Notes: generated by a model not told the origin, from the sequence alone. 64,000 nucleotides of DNA from Mycolicibacterium sp. J2 (GCF_026240945.1 NZ_JAPFPY010000007.1:62001-126000); one strand, 5' to 3'; numbered from the stretch's first letter, positions 42,763 through 53,008 are shown. Translations and numbers: made by a program.

Positions 42763-44316
42763 ATGCCCGCTCCATCAGCCGCCGACTTCGCACGACTGCG
42801 CGCACTGGTCGCCATCGCCGACATCGACGCGCGCCCGTCCAAGCCGATCGAGGAGGTGTTCACCGGCCGCGAACTGACCACCATCCCGGTCGGCACCGCC
42901 GACGACGTGACCGCAGCGTTCGCCAAAGCACGCGCCGCACAGCGAGAATGGGCCGCCCGCCCGGTCGCCGAGCGGTCCGCGATCATCGAACGGTTCCGCG
43001 ATCTGGTGATCACCAACCGCGACTTCCTGATGGACGTCGCGCAGGCCGAGACCGGTAAGGCCCGCTCGGCCGCGCAGGAGGAGATCGTCGACATGATCCT
43101 CAACGCGCGGTACTACGCGCGGGAGGCGGTCAAGCTGCTGGGCACCAAGCGGGTGCAGGGCCTGCTGCCGGGGATCGTCAAGACCGTGGTCAACCACCAT
43201 CCCAAGGGCGTGATCGGGGTGATCTCGCCGTGGAACTACCCGATGGCGCTGTCCATCTCGGATTCCATCCCCGCCCTGCTGGCCGGAAACGCGGTCGTGG
43301 TGAAACCCGACAGCCAGACCCCGTACTGCACGCTGGCCAATGCCGAGTTGCTGTACCAGGCGGGCCTGCCGCGGGATCTGTTCGCGGTCGTGCCCGGTCC
43401 CGGCTCGGTGGTCGGCACCGCGATCGTGCAGAACTGCGACTACCTGATGTTCACCGGGTCGACGTCCACCGGCCGGAGCCTGGCCGAGCAGTGCGGCAGC
43501 CGGTTGATCGGTTTTTCCGCCGAGTTGGGCGGCAAGAATCCGATGATCGTGACCGCGGGCGCCAACCTGGCCGTGGCGGCCAAGGCCGCCACCCGGGCCT
43601 GCTTCTCCAACGCCGGCCAGCTGTGCATCTCGATCGAGCGGATCTACGTCGAGCGGGCGGTCGCCGACGAGTTCGCCGTCAAGTTCGCCAAGCAGGTCAA
43701 GGCGATGAAGTTGGCCGCGACCTACGACTTCAACGCCGATATGGGCAGCCTGATCTCCGAGGATCAGATCAAGACGGTGTCCGGGCATGTCGACGACGCA
43801 AAGGCCAAGGGCGCCAAGGTGATCGCCGGCGGCAACGCCCGCCCCGATATCGGCCCGCTGTTCTACGAGCCGACGGTGCTCACCGACGTCACCGACGAGA
43901 TGGAATGCGGCCGCAACGAGACGTTCGGCCCGCTGGTGTCGATCTACCCCGTCGATTCGGTCGACGAGGCGATCGCCAAGGCCAACGACACCGAATACGG
44001 TCTCAACGCCAGCGTGTGGGCCGGCACCAAAGCCGAGGGCGAGGCGATCGCGGCCCGGCTGCAGGCCGGCACGGTCAACGTCGACGAGGGTTATGCGCTG
44101 GCTTTCGGTAGCACGGCCGCGCCGATGGGCGGCATGAAGGCCTCCGGTGTGGGGCGCCGGCACGGTGCCGACGGTATCCTCAAGTACACGGAATCCCAGA
44201 CGGTGTCTACCGCGCGGGTGCTCAATCTGGATCCGCCGCTGGGCATTCCGTCGGCCTGGTGGCAGAAGGCGCTGACCCCGATGATCCAAGCGGTGCAGAA
44301 GCTCCCCGGCCGGTGA
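42763..44316 (+). CDS. gabD2: Succinate-semialdehyde dehydrogenase GabD2
   Basis: A 517-residue aldehyde dehydrogenase that closely follows M. tuberculosis GabD2 (Rv1731): ISPWNYP with Asn157, FSAELGGKNP with Glu254 and FSNAGQLCIS with catalytic Cys288. It oxidises succinate semialdehyde to succinate. It is not part of the sterol pathway known to me; it has its own promoter gap and is translationally coupled to the DinB gene (GTGA overlap). Confidence 0.93.
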   Translation: MPAPSAADFARLRALVAIADIDARPSKPIEEVFTGRELTTIPVGTADDVTAAFAKARAAQREWAARPVAERSAIIERFRDLVITNRDFLMDVAQAETGKARSAAQEEIVDMILNARYYAREAVKLLGTKRVQGLLPGIVKTVVNHHPKGVIGVISPWNYPMALSISDSIPALLAGNAVVVKPDSQTPYCTLANAELLYQAGLPRDLFAVVPGPGSVVGTAIVQNCDYLMFTGSTSTGRSLAEQCGSRLIGFSAELGGKNPMIVTAGANLAVAAKAATRACFSNAGQLCISIERIYVERAVADEFAVKFAKQVKAMKLAATYDFNADMGSLISEDQIKTVSGHVDDAKAKGAKVIAGGNARPDIGPLFYEPTVLTDVTDEMECGRNETFGPLVSIYPVDSVDEAIAKANDTEYGLNASVWAGTKAEGEAIAARLQAGTVNVDEGYALAFGSTAAPMGGMKASGVGRRHGADGILKYTESQTVSTARVLNLDPPLGIPSAWWQKALTPMIQAVQKLPGR

Positions 44317-44822
44317 GCGATACCGAACGGACCAGACCCCCGCTGGACGCGGACGAACGCACCAACCTCGAGGGGTGGCTCGACTTCTATCGCGGCACCC
44401 TGGCCGAGAAATGCTCCGGCCTGACCGACGACCAGTTACGCACGGCCAGTGCCGGACCGTCGACCCTGACGTTGATGGGGTTGGTGCAGCACGAGGCCGA
44501 GGTGGAGCGCAACTGGTTCCGTCGGGTGCTGCTCGGCGAGGATGTGCCGCCGATCCACGGCGCGAAGTCGGCCGACGGGCATTCGGGTGGTTTCGACGTC
44601 GCGCCCGACACCACGTTCGCGACGGTGTACCGCACCTGGCAGGACGAGATCGCCATCGCCAAGGCCAACTGTGCCGGCCGCGCGCTGGACGACACCAGCC
44701 CGTTCATGGGTGCGGCGGTGACGCTGCGCTGGATCTACACCCACCTGATCGCCGAGTACGCCCGCCATTGCGGGCACGCCGATCTGATCAGGGAGCGCAT
44801 CGACGGGGCCAGGGGCGTCTGA
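44313..44822 (+). CDS. DinB/DUF664-like protein
   Basis: A 169-residue four-helix protein of the DinB group: LEGWLDFYRGTLAEKCSGL at the first helix, LMGLVQHEAEVERNWFRRVL with a metal-ligand His, and WIYTHLIAEYARHCGHADLIRERI with two more His. Members in actinobacteria are often mycothiol-dependent transferases. GTG 44313 overlaps the gabD2 stop. A thiol-transfer role is inference. Confidence 0.87.
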   Translation: MSDTERTRPPLDADERTNLEGWLDFYRGTLAEKCSGLTDDQLRTASAGPSTLTLMGLVQHEAEVERNWFRRVLLGEDVPPIHGAKSADGHSGGFDVAPDTTFATVYRTWQDEIAIAKANCAGRALDDTSPFMGAAVTLRWIYTHLIAEYARHCGHADLIRERIDGARGV

Positions 44823-44825
44823 GCG

Positions 44826-45947
44826 CTACCCGCCGGCGATGCCGTCGAGGCGCTTGGTGGCCTGCTCGAACCCGGCCACCAGCTCGGCGATGATGTCGGC
44901 GACCGGCCGGATCTCGTTCATCCGGCCCACGATCTGACCGACGGGCATGGACACCGTGTCCGGATTGTCCGACTCGTTCATCCGCTGGTGCGCCTCGCTG
45001 ACGAGGATGTTCTGCAGCGGCATGGGCAGCGGCTCCGGCGCGTCCGGGGCGTCCCAGGCCTCGGTCCACTTGGTCTTCAGCAGCCGGGCCGGCTTGCCGG
45101 TGTAGATCTTGCGGCGCACGGTGTCGGCGGTGGTGGCGCGCAGCAGCGCCTCCTGGATGGTGGACGTGCCGCCGGGCTCCCGGTGCCCGAGGTCGTACTC
45201 GGCGGAGGTCAGGAAGGCCGAGCCCATCCACACGCCGGAGGCGCCCAGCGCCAGCGCGGCGGCCACCTGCCTGCCGGTGCCGATCCCGCCGGCGGCCAGC
45301 ACCGGTGCCTTCCCGTCCAGCGCGTCGACGATTTCCGGCCACAGGACCACCGAGCCGATCTCGCCGGTGTGCCCGCCCGCCTCGTGGCCCTGCGCGACGA
45401 CGATGTCCACGCCGTTCTCGACGTGGCGCAGTGCATGTTTGGCGCTGCCGGCCAAAGCGGCCACCGGCACACCGGCGGCGTGCGCCTGCTCGATGACATC
45501 CACCGGCGGGGAGCCCAGCGCGTTGGCGATCAGTTTGATCGGGTGCTTGAGCGCCACGTCGACGTGGCTGCGGGCCACCGAGTGCAACCAGCCCAGCACA
45601 CCCTCGTTGCGCTCCTCGTCCTCGGGAAGCGGCGGAACACCCAGATCGGCAAGGGTTTTAGCGACGAAGTCGCGGTGACTCTGCGGGATCAGCTTGTTGA
45701 TGTCGACGGCGCTGCCCTCGGTGGGGATCTTGGCGGGCATCACCACGTCCACCCCGTACGGCTTGCCGTCGGTGTTGGCGTCCATCCACTGCAGAACTTC
45801 TTCGAGGTCGTCGGCGTCGTTGAACCGCACGCAGCCCAGCACGCCGAGGCCGCCGGCCTTGCTGACCGCGGCGGCCACCTTCTCCGACGGCGTGAAGACG
45901 AAGATCGGGTATTCGATCCCGAACCTGTCGCAGAGTTCTGTGTGCAT
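44826..45947 (-). CDS. Nitronate monooxygenase-family FMN protein
   Basis: A 373-residue TIM-barrel flavoprotein of the 2-nitropropane dioxygenase type: KAGGLGVLGCVRF, KLIANALGSPPVDVIEQAHAAG, VDIVVAQGHEAGGHTGEIG, and APVLAAGGIGTGRQVAAALALGASGVWMGSAFL (FMN phosphate site). The ATG overlaps the fadD19 stop by one base, so it follows fadD19 in a KstR-controlled operon. The related IpdC acts on sterol C/D rings, but the neighbours here are different, so the reaction is left open. Confidence 0.88.
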   Translation of the reverse strand: MHTELCDRFGIEYPIFVFTPSEKVAAAVSKAGGLGVLGCVRFNDADDLEEVLQWMDANTDGKPYGVDVVMPAKIPTEGSAVDINKLIPQSHRDFVAKTLADLGVPPLPEDEERNEGVLGWLHSVARSHVDVALKHPIKLIANALGSPPVDVIEQAHAAGVPVAALAGSAKHALRHVENGVDIVVAQGHEAGGHTGEIGSVVLWPEIVDALDGKAPVLAAGGIGTGRQVAAALALGASGVWMGSAFLTSAEYDLGHREPGGTSTIQEALLRATTADTVRRKIYTGKPARLLKTKWTEAWDAPDAPEPLPMPLQNILVSEAHQRMNESDNPDTVSMPVGQIVGRMNEIRPVADIIAELVAGFEQATKRLDGIAGG

Positions 45948-47596
45948 TACTTGGCTCCTACATGCTTGGCGTGCACCTCGTCGGCCGGGCGCTTTTCGGT
46001 GACGTCCTTGGCCCAGCGGTAGTCGGGCTTGCCGGCCGGTGACCGCTTCACCTCGTCGACCAGCCAGAGGCTGCGCGGCACTTTGTATCCCGCGATCTCG
46101 GTGCGTACGAACGCGTCGAGATCGGCCAGCGTCGGCCGGGTGCCCTCGCGGGGCTGTACGACGGCGGCCACGTGATTGCCGAAGCGTTCGTCGGGCACGC
46201 CGACCACCAGGGCGTCGAACACGTCGGGGTGGCCCTTGAGCGCGGCCTCCACCTCTTCGGGGTAGATCTTCTCTCCGCCGCTGTTGATCGACACCGAACC
46301 GCGGCCCAGCATGGTCACGCTGCCGTCGGCCTCGACCGTGGCGTAGTCGCCCGGGATCGCGTACCGCACACCGTTGATGGTGCGGAACGTCTCGGCGGTC
46401 TTCTTCTCATCCTTGAAGTACCCCACCGGGATGTGACCACGCTTGGCGATGATGCCGCGCACACCCGAGCCCGGTACCACCTCGTTGCCGTCCTCGTCGA
46501 GCACTACCGTGTTCTTGTCGATCGTCACCCGCGGGCCGCCGGTGTGCGACTGTCCCTTGGCCACCACGCTGGTACCACCGAAGCCGGTCTCGGAGGAGCC
46601 GATCGAGTCGGTGATGACCCGGTTGGGCAGCAGCTCGAGGAACTTCTCCTTGAGGCTGGTGGAGAACAGCGCGGCGGTGCTGGCGAGCAGGAACAGGCTG
46701 GACAGATCGAACTGGTTGCCGTTTTCCTGATGCGCGAGAAGCGAATCCAGCAGTGGCCGGGCCATCGCGTCACCAGTGAAGAACAACAGGTTGACCTTGT
46801 GGTCGTGGATGGCCTGCCACACCTCGTCGGCGTTGAACTCCGGGACCAGCAGTACGGTGCCACCGGAGAACAGTGCCATCCAGGTGGCCGACTGGGTGGC
46901 GCCGTGGATCATCGGCGGGATCGGGTAACGCACCATCGGCCCGTTGGCGGCGGCCTGGCGGGACAGGTCGTACTCGTCCTTGAGCGGTTCTCCGGTGGCG
47001 AAGTCGGTGCCGCCCAGCAGCACCCGGTAGATGTCCTCGTGCCGCCACATGACGCCCTTGGGGAATCCGGTGGTGCCGCCGGTGTACAGCAGGTAGATAT
47101 CGTCCGCGCTGCGCGGCCCGAAATCGCGTTCTGCGGAGTGCGGCGCGATGGCGGAGTAGAACTCCACGCCGCCGTACCGCGAGAAGTCTCCGTCTGCTCC
47201 ATCCTCTACGACCAGGACGGTCTTGACGTTCGGCGTCTCGGGCAGCACGTTGGCCACCCGGTCGGCGTAACGGCGCTCGTGCACCAGCGCGACCATGTCC
47301 GAGTTGTCGAACAGGTACTTCAGTTCGCCCTCGACATAGCGGAAGTTGACGTTCACCAGGATGGCACCGGCCTTGACGATGCCGAGCATCGCGATGACGA
47401 TCTCGATGCGATTGCGGCAGTACAGGCCGACCTTGTCGTCCTTCTGGATACCTTGGGCATGGAGGTAGTGGGCGAACCGGTTCGCCTTCTCCTCCAACTC
47501 GGCATAGGTGAGCTTTTCGTCGCCACTGATGAGGGCGACACGGTCAGGCACAGCGTCGATGGCGTGCTCGGCGAGATCGGCGATATTCAGGGCCAC
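45947..47596 (-). CDS. fadD19: Steroid-CoA ligase FadD19
   Basis: A 549-residue AMP-forming ligase. YLLYTGGTTGFPKGVMW (P-loop), ITDSIGSSETGFGG, VEADGSVTMLGRGSVSINSGGEKIYPEEVE, and RSPAGKPDYRWAK with the catalytic Lys. FadD19 activates C26/C27 sterol side-chain acids, including C24-branched plant sterol side chains. It starts 12 bp after a KstR site and is divergent from echA19, as in M. tuberculosis (Rv3515c/Rv3516). Confidence 0.95.
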   Translation of the reverse strand: MALNIADLAEHAIDAVPDRVALISGDEKLTYAELEEKANRFAHYLHAQGIQKDDKVGLYCRNRIEIVIAMLGIVKAGAILVNVNFRYVEGELKYLFDNSDMVALVHERRYADRVANVLPETPNVKTVLVVEDGADGDFSRYGGVEFYSAIAPHSAERDFGPRSADDIYLLYTGGTTGFPKGVMWRHEDIYRVLLGGTDFATGEPLKDEYDLSRQAAANGPMVRYPIPPMIHGATQSATWMALFSGGTVLLVPEFNADEVWQAIHDHKVNLLFFTGDAMARPLLDSLLAHQENGNQFDLSSLFLLASTAALFSTSLKEKFLELLPNRVITDSIGSSETGFGGTSVVAKGQSHTGGPRVTIDKNTVVLDEDGNEVVPGSGVRGIIAKRGHIPVGYFKDEKKTAETFRTINGVRYAIPGDYATVEADGSVTMLGRGSVSINSGGEKIYPEEVEAALKGHPDVFDALVVGVPDERFGNHVAAVVQPREGTRPTLADLDAFVRTEIAGYKVPRSLWLVDEVKRSPAGKPDYRWAKDVTEKRPADEVHAKHVGAK

Positions 47597-47607
47597 GGAA
47601 CCTAAAC

Positions 47608-47621
47608 TAGAACGTGTTACA
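47608..47621. promoter_or_regulatory. KstR site between fadD19 and echA19
   Basis: TAGAACGTGTTACA, identical to the site at 37668, in the 69-bp gap of two divergent sterol genes. Confidence 0.85.
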
Positions 47622-47665
47622 TTTCAAGACAAGTCTGGGTCGAAATTGCAGAGAGGCTGATACCC

Positions 47666-48466
47666 GTGGGTAAGACCGAGAAAGGGCCCGACGCCCTCAT
47701 TGAGCAGCGCGGACACACTCTGATCGTGACGCTCAACCGCCCGGAGGCACGCAACGCCCTATCCGGCGAGATGCTCTCGATCATGGTCGAGGCCTGGGAC
47801 CGTGTCGACGACGATCCGGAGATCCGCACCTGCATCCTGACCGGCGCCGGCGGCTACTTCTGCGCAGGCATGGACCTCAAGGGCGCCGCCAAGAAACCGC
47901 CGGGCGATTCGTTCAAGGACGGCAGCTACGACCCGTCGCGCATCGACGGGCTGCTCAAGGGCCGCCGACTGACCAAGCCGCTGATCGCCGCCGTCGAGGG
48001 TCCGGCCATCGCGGGCGGCACCGAGATCCTGCAGGGCACCGATATCCGGGTGGCCGGGGAGAGTGCCAAATTCGGCATCTCCGAGGCCAAATGGAGCCTG
48101 TACCCGATGGGCGGGTCAGCGGTCCGCCTGGTACGCCAGATCCCGTACACGATCGCGTGCGACATGCTGCTGACCGGACGTCACATCACCGCGCAGCAGG
48201 CGCTGGATTACGGCTTGATCGGCTACGTGGTGCCCGACGGCACCGCGCTGGACAAGGCGCTGGAGATCGCCGAGGTGATCAACAACAACGGACCGCTGGC
48301 GGTGCAGGCCATCCTCAAGACGATCCGCGAAACCGAGGGCATGCACGAGTTGGACGCCTTCAAGCCCGACACCGCCAACGGCATCCCGGTGTTCCTCTCC
48401 GAGGACGCCAAGGAAGGTCCCTTGGCGTTCAAGGAGAAGCGGGCCCCGCAGTTCAAGATGAAGTAG
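47666..48466 (+). CDS. echA19: Enoyl-CoA hydratase EchA19
   Basis: A 266-residue crotonase-fold enzyme: [26 protein letters not shown] (oxyanion hole), [19 protein letters not shown] and [13 protein letters not shown]. It hydrates steroid enoyl-CoA in side-chain beta-oxidation. GTG 47666 is 44 bp after the KstR site and preceded by a purine-rich AGAGAGG. The end overlaps the convergent MFS gene by 14 bases. Confidence 0.94.
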   Translation: MGKTEKGPDALIEQRGHTLIVTLNRPEARNALSGEMLSIMVEAWDRVDDDPEIRTCILTGAGGYFCAGMDLKGAAKKPPGDSFKDGSYDPSRIDGLLKGRRLTKPLIAAVEGPAIAGGTEILQGTDIRVAGESAKFGISEAKWSLYPMGGSAVRLVRQIPYTIACDMLLTGRHITAQQALDYGLIGYVVPDGTALDKALEIAEVINNNGPLAVQAILKTIRETEGMHELDAFKPDTANGIPVFLSEDAKEGPLAFKEKRAPQFKMK

Positions 48467-49796
48467 CGAACGCCGACCCCTGCTCACGGTCCAGATAGGT
48501 GCTGGACTTGTTCTTCAAGAAGAACACGTACACCAGCAGCGACACCGCGATGCACACCGTCACATAACCGATGAACAGCGGCACCTGATCGCGAGCCTTG
48601 AGTGCCTGGTAGATCAGTGGCGCGGTACCGCCGAAGGCCGAATTGGCCAGCGCGTAGCCGACGCCGACACCGAGCGCCCGGACCCGGGCCGGGAACAGTT
48701 CCGATTTCACCAGCGCGTTGATCGAGGTGTAGCCGGTGAGGATCATGTAGCCGACGACCACCAGCAGGAAGGACAGCATCGGTGAATGTGTTTGCGGCAG
48801 ATAGGTGTACAGCACGTACGTGTAGACGACTCCGCCGATACCGAAGAACAGCAGCAGCGGCTTGCGTCCCACCTTGTCGCTGATCAGCCCGCCGACCGGC
48901 TGCAGCAGCATCAGCACGATCAGTCCGACAAGGTTGATCCAGGTGGCCGTCATCGCCTCGTTCTTGTACGTGGCCTTGACGATGGCCGGCGCGTTGACGC
49001 TGTAGGCGTAGAACGCGACGGTGCCGCCAAGGGTGATCAGGAAGCACAACAGCAGCGGCTTCCAGTAGTCGGTGAGCAGCACCCGGATCGAGCCGGCGCT
49101 GTCGTCCTTACCTTCCCGGATGGCCGCGAGTTGTTCGGCCGACAACGATTCGTCCATCGTGCGGCGCAGCCAGAACACCACGATGGCGGCCGCACCGCCG
49201 ATGGCAAACCCGATGCGCCAACCGAATTCGTGCACCTGCTCGGTGGTCAGCGTGGTCAGGATGATCAGCAGGGTGAACTGGGCCAACACGTGACCGCCGA
49301 CCAGCGTCACGTACTGGAACGACGAGAGGAAGCCGCGCCGCTCCCGGGTGGCCGCTTCGGACATATAGGTGGCCGACGTGCCGTACTCCCCACCGGTCGC
49401 GAAACCCTGCACCAGCCGGCACAGGATCAGGATGATCGGAGCGGCTGCGCCGATACTCTCCCGGCCGGGCACCAGGGCGATCACCAGCGAACACAGCGCC
49501 ATCAGCGAGACACTGACGGTCAGGGCGGCGCGGCGGCCCCGGCGGTCGGCGAACCGGCCGAAGAACCAGGAGCCCAGCGGCCGGGTCAGGAAGGTGACGG
49601 CGAAGATCGCGTAGACGTAGACGGTCGAATTCTGGTCGGCCTCGTCGAAGAACTGCTTCTCGAAATACGTCGCGAAGACGGTGTAGACGTAGACGTCGTA
49701 CCACTCGACGAGGTTGCCCGACGATCCCCTGACGGTGTTCCAGATGGCCGGGCGGGTGTCCGCCCGCGTCCCCGCCCGATCCTGTGATGTCGTCAT
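48453..49796 (-). CDS. MFS transporter of the metabolite:H+ symporter (MHS) type
   Basis: About 447 residues with twelve hydrophobic segments. The start [21 protein letters not shown] and [17 protein letters not shown] are typical of MHS-family proton symporters for small carboxylates such as alpha-ketoglutarate or shikimate. ATG 49796 is chosen; ATG 49805 is also possible. To my memory this slot next to echA19 has no such transporter in M. tuberculosis. It could import or release acids from sterol breakdown, but no operator precedes it. Confidence 0.9.
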   Translation of the reverse strand: MTTSQDRAGTRADTRPAIWNTVRGSSGNLVEWYDVYVYTVFATYFEKQFFDEADQNSTVYVYAIFAVTFLTRPLGSWFFGRFADRRGRRAALTVSVSLMALCSLVIALVPGRESIGAAAPIILILCRLVQGFATGGEYGTSATYMSEAATRERRGFLSSFQYVTLVGGHVLAQFTLLIILTTLTTEQVHEFGWRIGFAIGGAAAIVVFWLRRTMDESLSAEQLAAIREGKDDSAGSIRVLLTDYWKPLLLCFLITLGGTVAFYAYSVNAPAIVKATYKNEAMTATWINLVGLIVLMLLQPVGGLISDKVGRKPLLLFFGIGGVVYTYVLYTYLPQTHSPMLSFLLVVVGYMILTGYTSINALVKSELFPARVRALGVGVGYALANSAFGGTAPLIYQALKARDQVPLFIGYVTVCIAVSLLVYVFFLKNKSSTYLDREQGSAFATSS

Positions 49797-49946
49797 GGAT
49801 CCCATCTTTATCGGCCGGGACGGGCCGGAGTGTGGCTCTGCCCGAAACTCCGCCGTTTTCTTGCCGGGTTCTCATCCAACAGCGATCAACCTAGTCGGAT
49901 GACGCCGGTCGGCCGACGCCGCCCGCGCCGACCTCGGCTACCGAAC

Positions 49947-51155
49947 CTAGCCCAGCAGCCGCGGCACCGGAGTGAACACCACCGGCATGCTCTCGGGACC
50001 ACTGACGAAGTTGGCCGGCCGCAACGGCACCTCGGCGCCGTCGGCCAGCCGCAGGTCGGGCAGGCGGCGCAGCACCCGCTCGGTCATCAACCGCAGTTCC
50101 AGCCGGGCCAGCTGATTACCCAGGCAGAAGTGGGTTCCGAAGCCGAAGGCCAAGTGGCTGTTCGGGTTTCGGTCGATGCGGAACTCGTCGGGATTCTCGA
50201 AGACGGATTCGTCGAAGTTGGCCGCCTCGAACATCAACATGATCTTCTCACCGGCTCGCAGCTGCGTGCCATGGAACTCGGTGTCGGCGGTGACGGTACG
50301 GCACATGTTCTTCACCGGCGAGGTCCAGCGCAGCATCTCCTCGATGGCGCCGGCCAGCAGATCAGGATCGGCCACCAGCGACTCCCACTGGTCGCGGTGC
50401 CGCAGCAGCTGCTCGGTGCCGCCGGACAGGGTGTGCCGGGTGGTCTCGTCGCCGCCGATGAGGATGAGCAGGGTTTCCATGACGATCTCGTCATCGCTCA
50501 TCCGCTGCCCGTCCACCTCCGAGTGCACCAGCACGGAGAACAGGTCGTCGGTGGGTTCGGCCCGCCGCTTGGCGATGACGTCCATGGTGAAGGCGGTGTA
50601 GGCGGCGAACGTGTCCATCAGCTTCTGCACGGTCAATTCGTCGACATGGGAGGACAATCCACATACCAGGTCATCCGACCACTGCAGCAGCATCTCGCGT
50701 TCCTCGGGCAGCACGCCGAGCATGTCCCCGATCACCGCCATCGGCAGCGGAGCGGCGATGTCCCGGACGAAGTCCGCTTCGCCCCGCTCACAGACCCCGT
50801 CGATCAGGGTGTCGCAGAGCCGCTCGATGGACGGCAGCTTGTCCATCACCCGCTTGCGGGTGAATCCGGCGTTGACCAACTTGCGCCGCAACAGGTGCGC
50901 GGGGTCGTCCATGTCGATCATGTACGGCATGGCGGGTTGATCGGGCCGAATACCACCGGCGCTGGAGAACAGTTCGGGATTGCGTTCGGCGTCCAGTACC
51001 GCCTGATAGCTGGCGGCCGCGGCCTGACCGTTGCGGTCCCGGAACACCGGTTGATTCGCCCGCATCCACCGGTAGGCGTCGCGAGCCGCTGGGCCGTCGG
51101 CGTAGAAACGGCCGTCGGCCAGGTCGACGTCGGGTCTGGCGAGCACCGATGTCAC
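49947..51155 (-). CDS. cyp142: Cytochrome P450 CYP142
   Basis: A 402-residue P450 with I-helix IGGDETTRH (234-242), ExxR (EEMLR, 272-276) and heme loop FGFGTHFCLG with Cys344. CYP142 oxidises the terminal methyl of cholesterol or cholestenone at C26/27 to the acid, starting side-chain breakdown. Position beside the Rv3519-like gene matches Rv3518c. Its ATG overlaps the upstream gene (ATGA). Confidence 0.95.
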   Translation of the reverse strand: MTSVLARPDVDLADGRFYADGPAARDAYRWMRANQPVFRDRNGQAAAASYQAVLDAERNPELFSSAGGIRPDQPAMPYMIDMDDPAHLLRRKLVNAGFTRKRVMDKLPSIERLCDTLIDGVCERGEADFVRDIAAPLPMAVIGDMLGVLPEEREMLLQWSDDLVCGLSSHVDELTVQKLMDTFAAYTAFTMDVIAKRRAEPTDDLFSVLVHSEVDGQRMSDDEIVMETLLILIGGDETTRHTLSGGTEQLLRHRDQWESLVADPDLLAGAIEEMLRWTSPVKNMCRTVTADTEFHGTQLRAGEKIMLMFEAANFDESVFENPDEFRIDRNPNSHLAFGFGTHFCLGNQLARLELRLMTERVLRRLPDLRLADGAEVPLRPANFVSGPESMPVVFTPVPRLLG

Positions 51156-51901
51156 GAGATCACCTCGGCGTCGGCAAAAGTCATGTCGACGTTCGCCGCC
51201 GAGCCGGAGAACAGCGCGCGCTTGGGGAAGCCGAGATCGGCGAGCTCACGTGCGTAGGGGTGCTCGCCGAGACGCACCGTGGCGCCACCCGGCCGGTATC
51301 GCACACCGGTCATGCGCATCTCGCCGGCGGTCTGCCGGGTGACGCCGTCGAGATGGGAGTAGGTGGCGTGCACCCGGCTGCCCGAGGTGACCATCGCCGG
51401 CATCGGCAGCCCCGGCCGGAAATCCATCCCGACGGCATGCCGGCCGTCGATGCTGACGTCGAAGGAGAAGGGTGACCCACCGCGGAGGGTAAAGTCTGCC
51501 AACACCTTCGGGTATCCCCAGATGGATCGGCCGGCCTCCAGCGTGAACGACTGATCGACGGGCAGGTGGTGGATGAACGCACCGGCCGACTGCAGCGCCC
51601 GCAGACCCGTCGCACGGGAGCCCGGCGGGTTGACCATCACATTGGTGCCGTACTCGTAGTACTGGCCCAGGTCGGTGTCGAGGTAGTGCATCAACATCAG
51701 CACGACGACGGCCTTGTTCGGCCGGTACCGGCAGACCTGCAGACCGCTGTAGTCGATCATCCGTTGGGCCGCGTCGGCGTCCACCGAGAACATCGCCATG
51801 TGCTGCCGGGCGGTGCGCACACGCACCGGCATGGTCAGCACGGCGCCCTGGATTGTGTGCTGCGATGAGCGCTCGCGCGAAGCGTCGGTGTTCTGCGTCA
51901 C
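51152..51901 (-). CDS. Acetoacetate decarboxylase-like protein (Rv3519-like)
   Basis: A 249-residue protein with an ADC-like barrel: YRPNKAVVVLMLMHY, YYEYGTNVMVNPPG, FIHHLPVDQSFTLEAGRSIWGYPKVLADF. The Lys of classical decarboxylases is best matched in GYPKVLA, though the function of this mycobacterial branch is unknown. GTG 51901 is ten bases from the KstR palindrome at 51911. It is co-transcribed with cyp142. Confidence 0.85.
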   Translation of the reverse strand: MTQNTDASRERSSQHTIQGAVLTMPVRVRTARQHMAMFSVDADAAQRMIDYSGLQVCRYRPNKAVVVLMLMHYLDTDLGQYYEYGTNVMVNPPGSRATGLRALQSAGAFIHHLPVDQSFTLEAGRSIWGYPKVLADFTLRGGSPFSFDVSIDGRHAVGMDFRPGLPMPAMVTSGSRVHATYSHLDGVTRQTAGEMRMTGVRYRPGGATVRLGEHPYARELADLGFPKRALFSGSAANVDMTFADAEVIS

Positions 51902-51910
51902 ACCGTCAAT

Positions 51911-51926
51911 CTAGAACGTGTTCTAG
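51911..51926. promoter_or_regulatory. KstR site upstream of the Rv3519-cyp142 pair
   Basis: CTAGAACGTGTTCTAG; the palindrome extends to TCTAGAACGTGTTCTAGA (51910-51927), the longest perfect KstR-type site here. It sits between the LLM gene end and the ADC-like gene start. Confidence 0.88.
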
Positions 51927-51944
51927 ACACTCAGCAAGATGTGT

Positions 51945-52976
51945 TCACACCAGAGCAGCAAGATCCCGGATCTGCTCGACGGACCGCGCGCCGACGACCA
52001 TCATGGTGACGCCGGCGGCCTCCCACGCCTTGATCTGTTGTTTGACGTAGTCGAGGTCACCCACGATCGCCGAGTCGTCGACGAGTTCGTCCGGGATGAT
52101 CTTGGCCGCTTCGTCTTTGCGGTCGCTGCGGAACAGTCTGGTGACGTCGTCGACCACCTCCGCGTACCCCATCCGACGGTAGACGTCGGCGTGGAAGTTG
52201 GTGTCCTCGGCGCCCATCCCACCCATGTAGAGCGCCAGGTGCGGTTTCATCAGTTCCATGATGGCCGGCCGGTCGTCGGTGACCACCACCTGCGCGGTCG
52301 CGCAGATTTCGAAGGTCTCCCTGGTGCGCCGCGCGCCCGGCCGGGCAAAGCCCTCGTCCAGCCACTCGTTGTACATCCCCGCGATGCGCGGCGAGTAGAA
52401 GATCGGCAACCAGCCGTCACAGATCTCGGCGGCCAGCGCCACATTCTTCGGGCCTTCGGCGCCCAGCATCACCGGGATGTCCGCCCGCAGCGGGTGGGTG
52501 ATCGGCTTGAGATTCTTGCCCAGTCCCGAGGTGCCCTCGCCCGTGATCGGCAGCGGGTAGTGCGGACCGTCGCTGTGCACGGGCGCCTCGCGCGCCCACA
52601 CCTGACGCAGGATGTCGATGTACTCCCTGGTGCGGGCCAACGGCTTGGGGAACTTTGCGCCGTACCAGCCCTCGACGACCTGCGGCCCGGAAACCCCGAG
52701 GCCGACGATATGCCTGCCACCGGACAGGTGATCCAGGGTCAGCGCGGCCATCGCCAGCGCCGTGGGCGTGCGCGCCGACAGCTGCAGCACCGACGTGCCC
52801 AGCCGCATCCGGGTGGTCTCCCGGCCCCACCAGGCCAGCGGGGTGTAGGCATCCGACCCCCAGGCCTCCGCGGTGAACACGGTGTCGAAGTTCGCTTCTT
52901 CGGCCGCCGCGACGAGTTCGGCGTGGTTGGTTGGCGGCTTCGCGCCCCAATAACCCAACTGCAAACCCAACTTCAT
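51945..52976 (-). CDS. LLM-class F420-dependent oxidoreductase (Rv3520c-like)
   Basis: A 343-residue luciferase-like protein: MKLGLQLGYWGAKPP, FDTVFTAEAWGSDAYTPLAWWG, LGTSVLQLSARTPTALAMAALTLDHLSGGRHIVGLGVSGPQVVEG. This corresponds to Rv3520c, an F420-dependent oxidoreductase of the sterol cluster. ATG 52976 follows GGAGAAG. Role in the pathway is not established; reduction of a ring or side-chain intermediate is plausible. Confidence 0.9.
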   Translation of the reverse strand: MKLGLQLGYWGAKPPTNHAELVAAAEEANFDTVFTAEAWGSDAYTPLAWWGRETTRMRLGTSVLQLSARTPTALAMAALTLDHLSGGRHIVGLGVSGPQVVEGWYGAKFPKPLARTREYIDILRQVWAREAPVHSDGPHYPLPITGEGTSGLGKNLKPITHPLRADIPVMLGAEGPKNVALAAEICDGWLPIFYSPRIAGMYNEWLDEGFARPGARRTRETFEICATAQVVVTDDRPAIMELMKPHLALYMGGMGAEDTNFHADVYRRMGYAEVVDDVTRLFRSDRKDEAAKIIPDELVDDSAIVGDLDYVKQQIKAWEAAGVTMMVVGARSVEQIRDLAALV

Positions 52977-53008
52977 AGCTTCTCCAGACCTGTCCTTGAA
53001 ACCATTCT

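Noticed and set aside
44826..45947. Naming the FMN protein IpdC
   Set aside because: IpdC neighbours (ipdAB, echA20) are absent here and the gene follows fadD19, so only the family assignment is safe.
46172..47605. Open frame on the plus strand opposite fadD19
   Set aside because: Antisense to a complete acyl-CoA ligase; no domain of its own.
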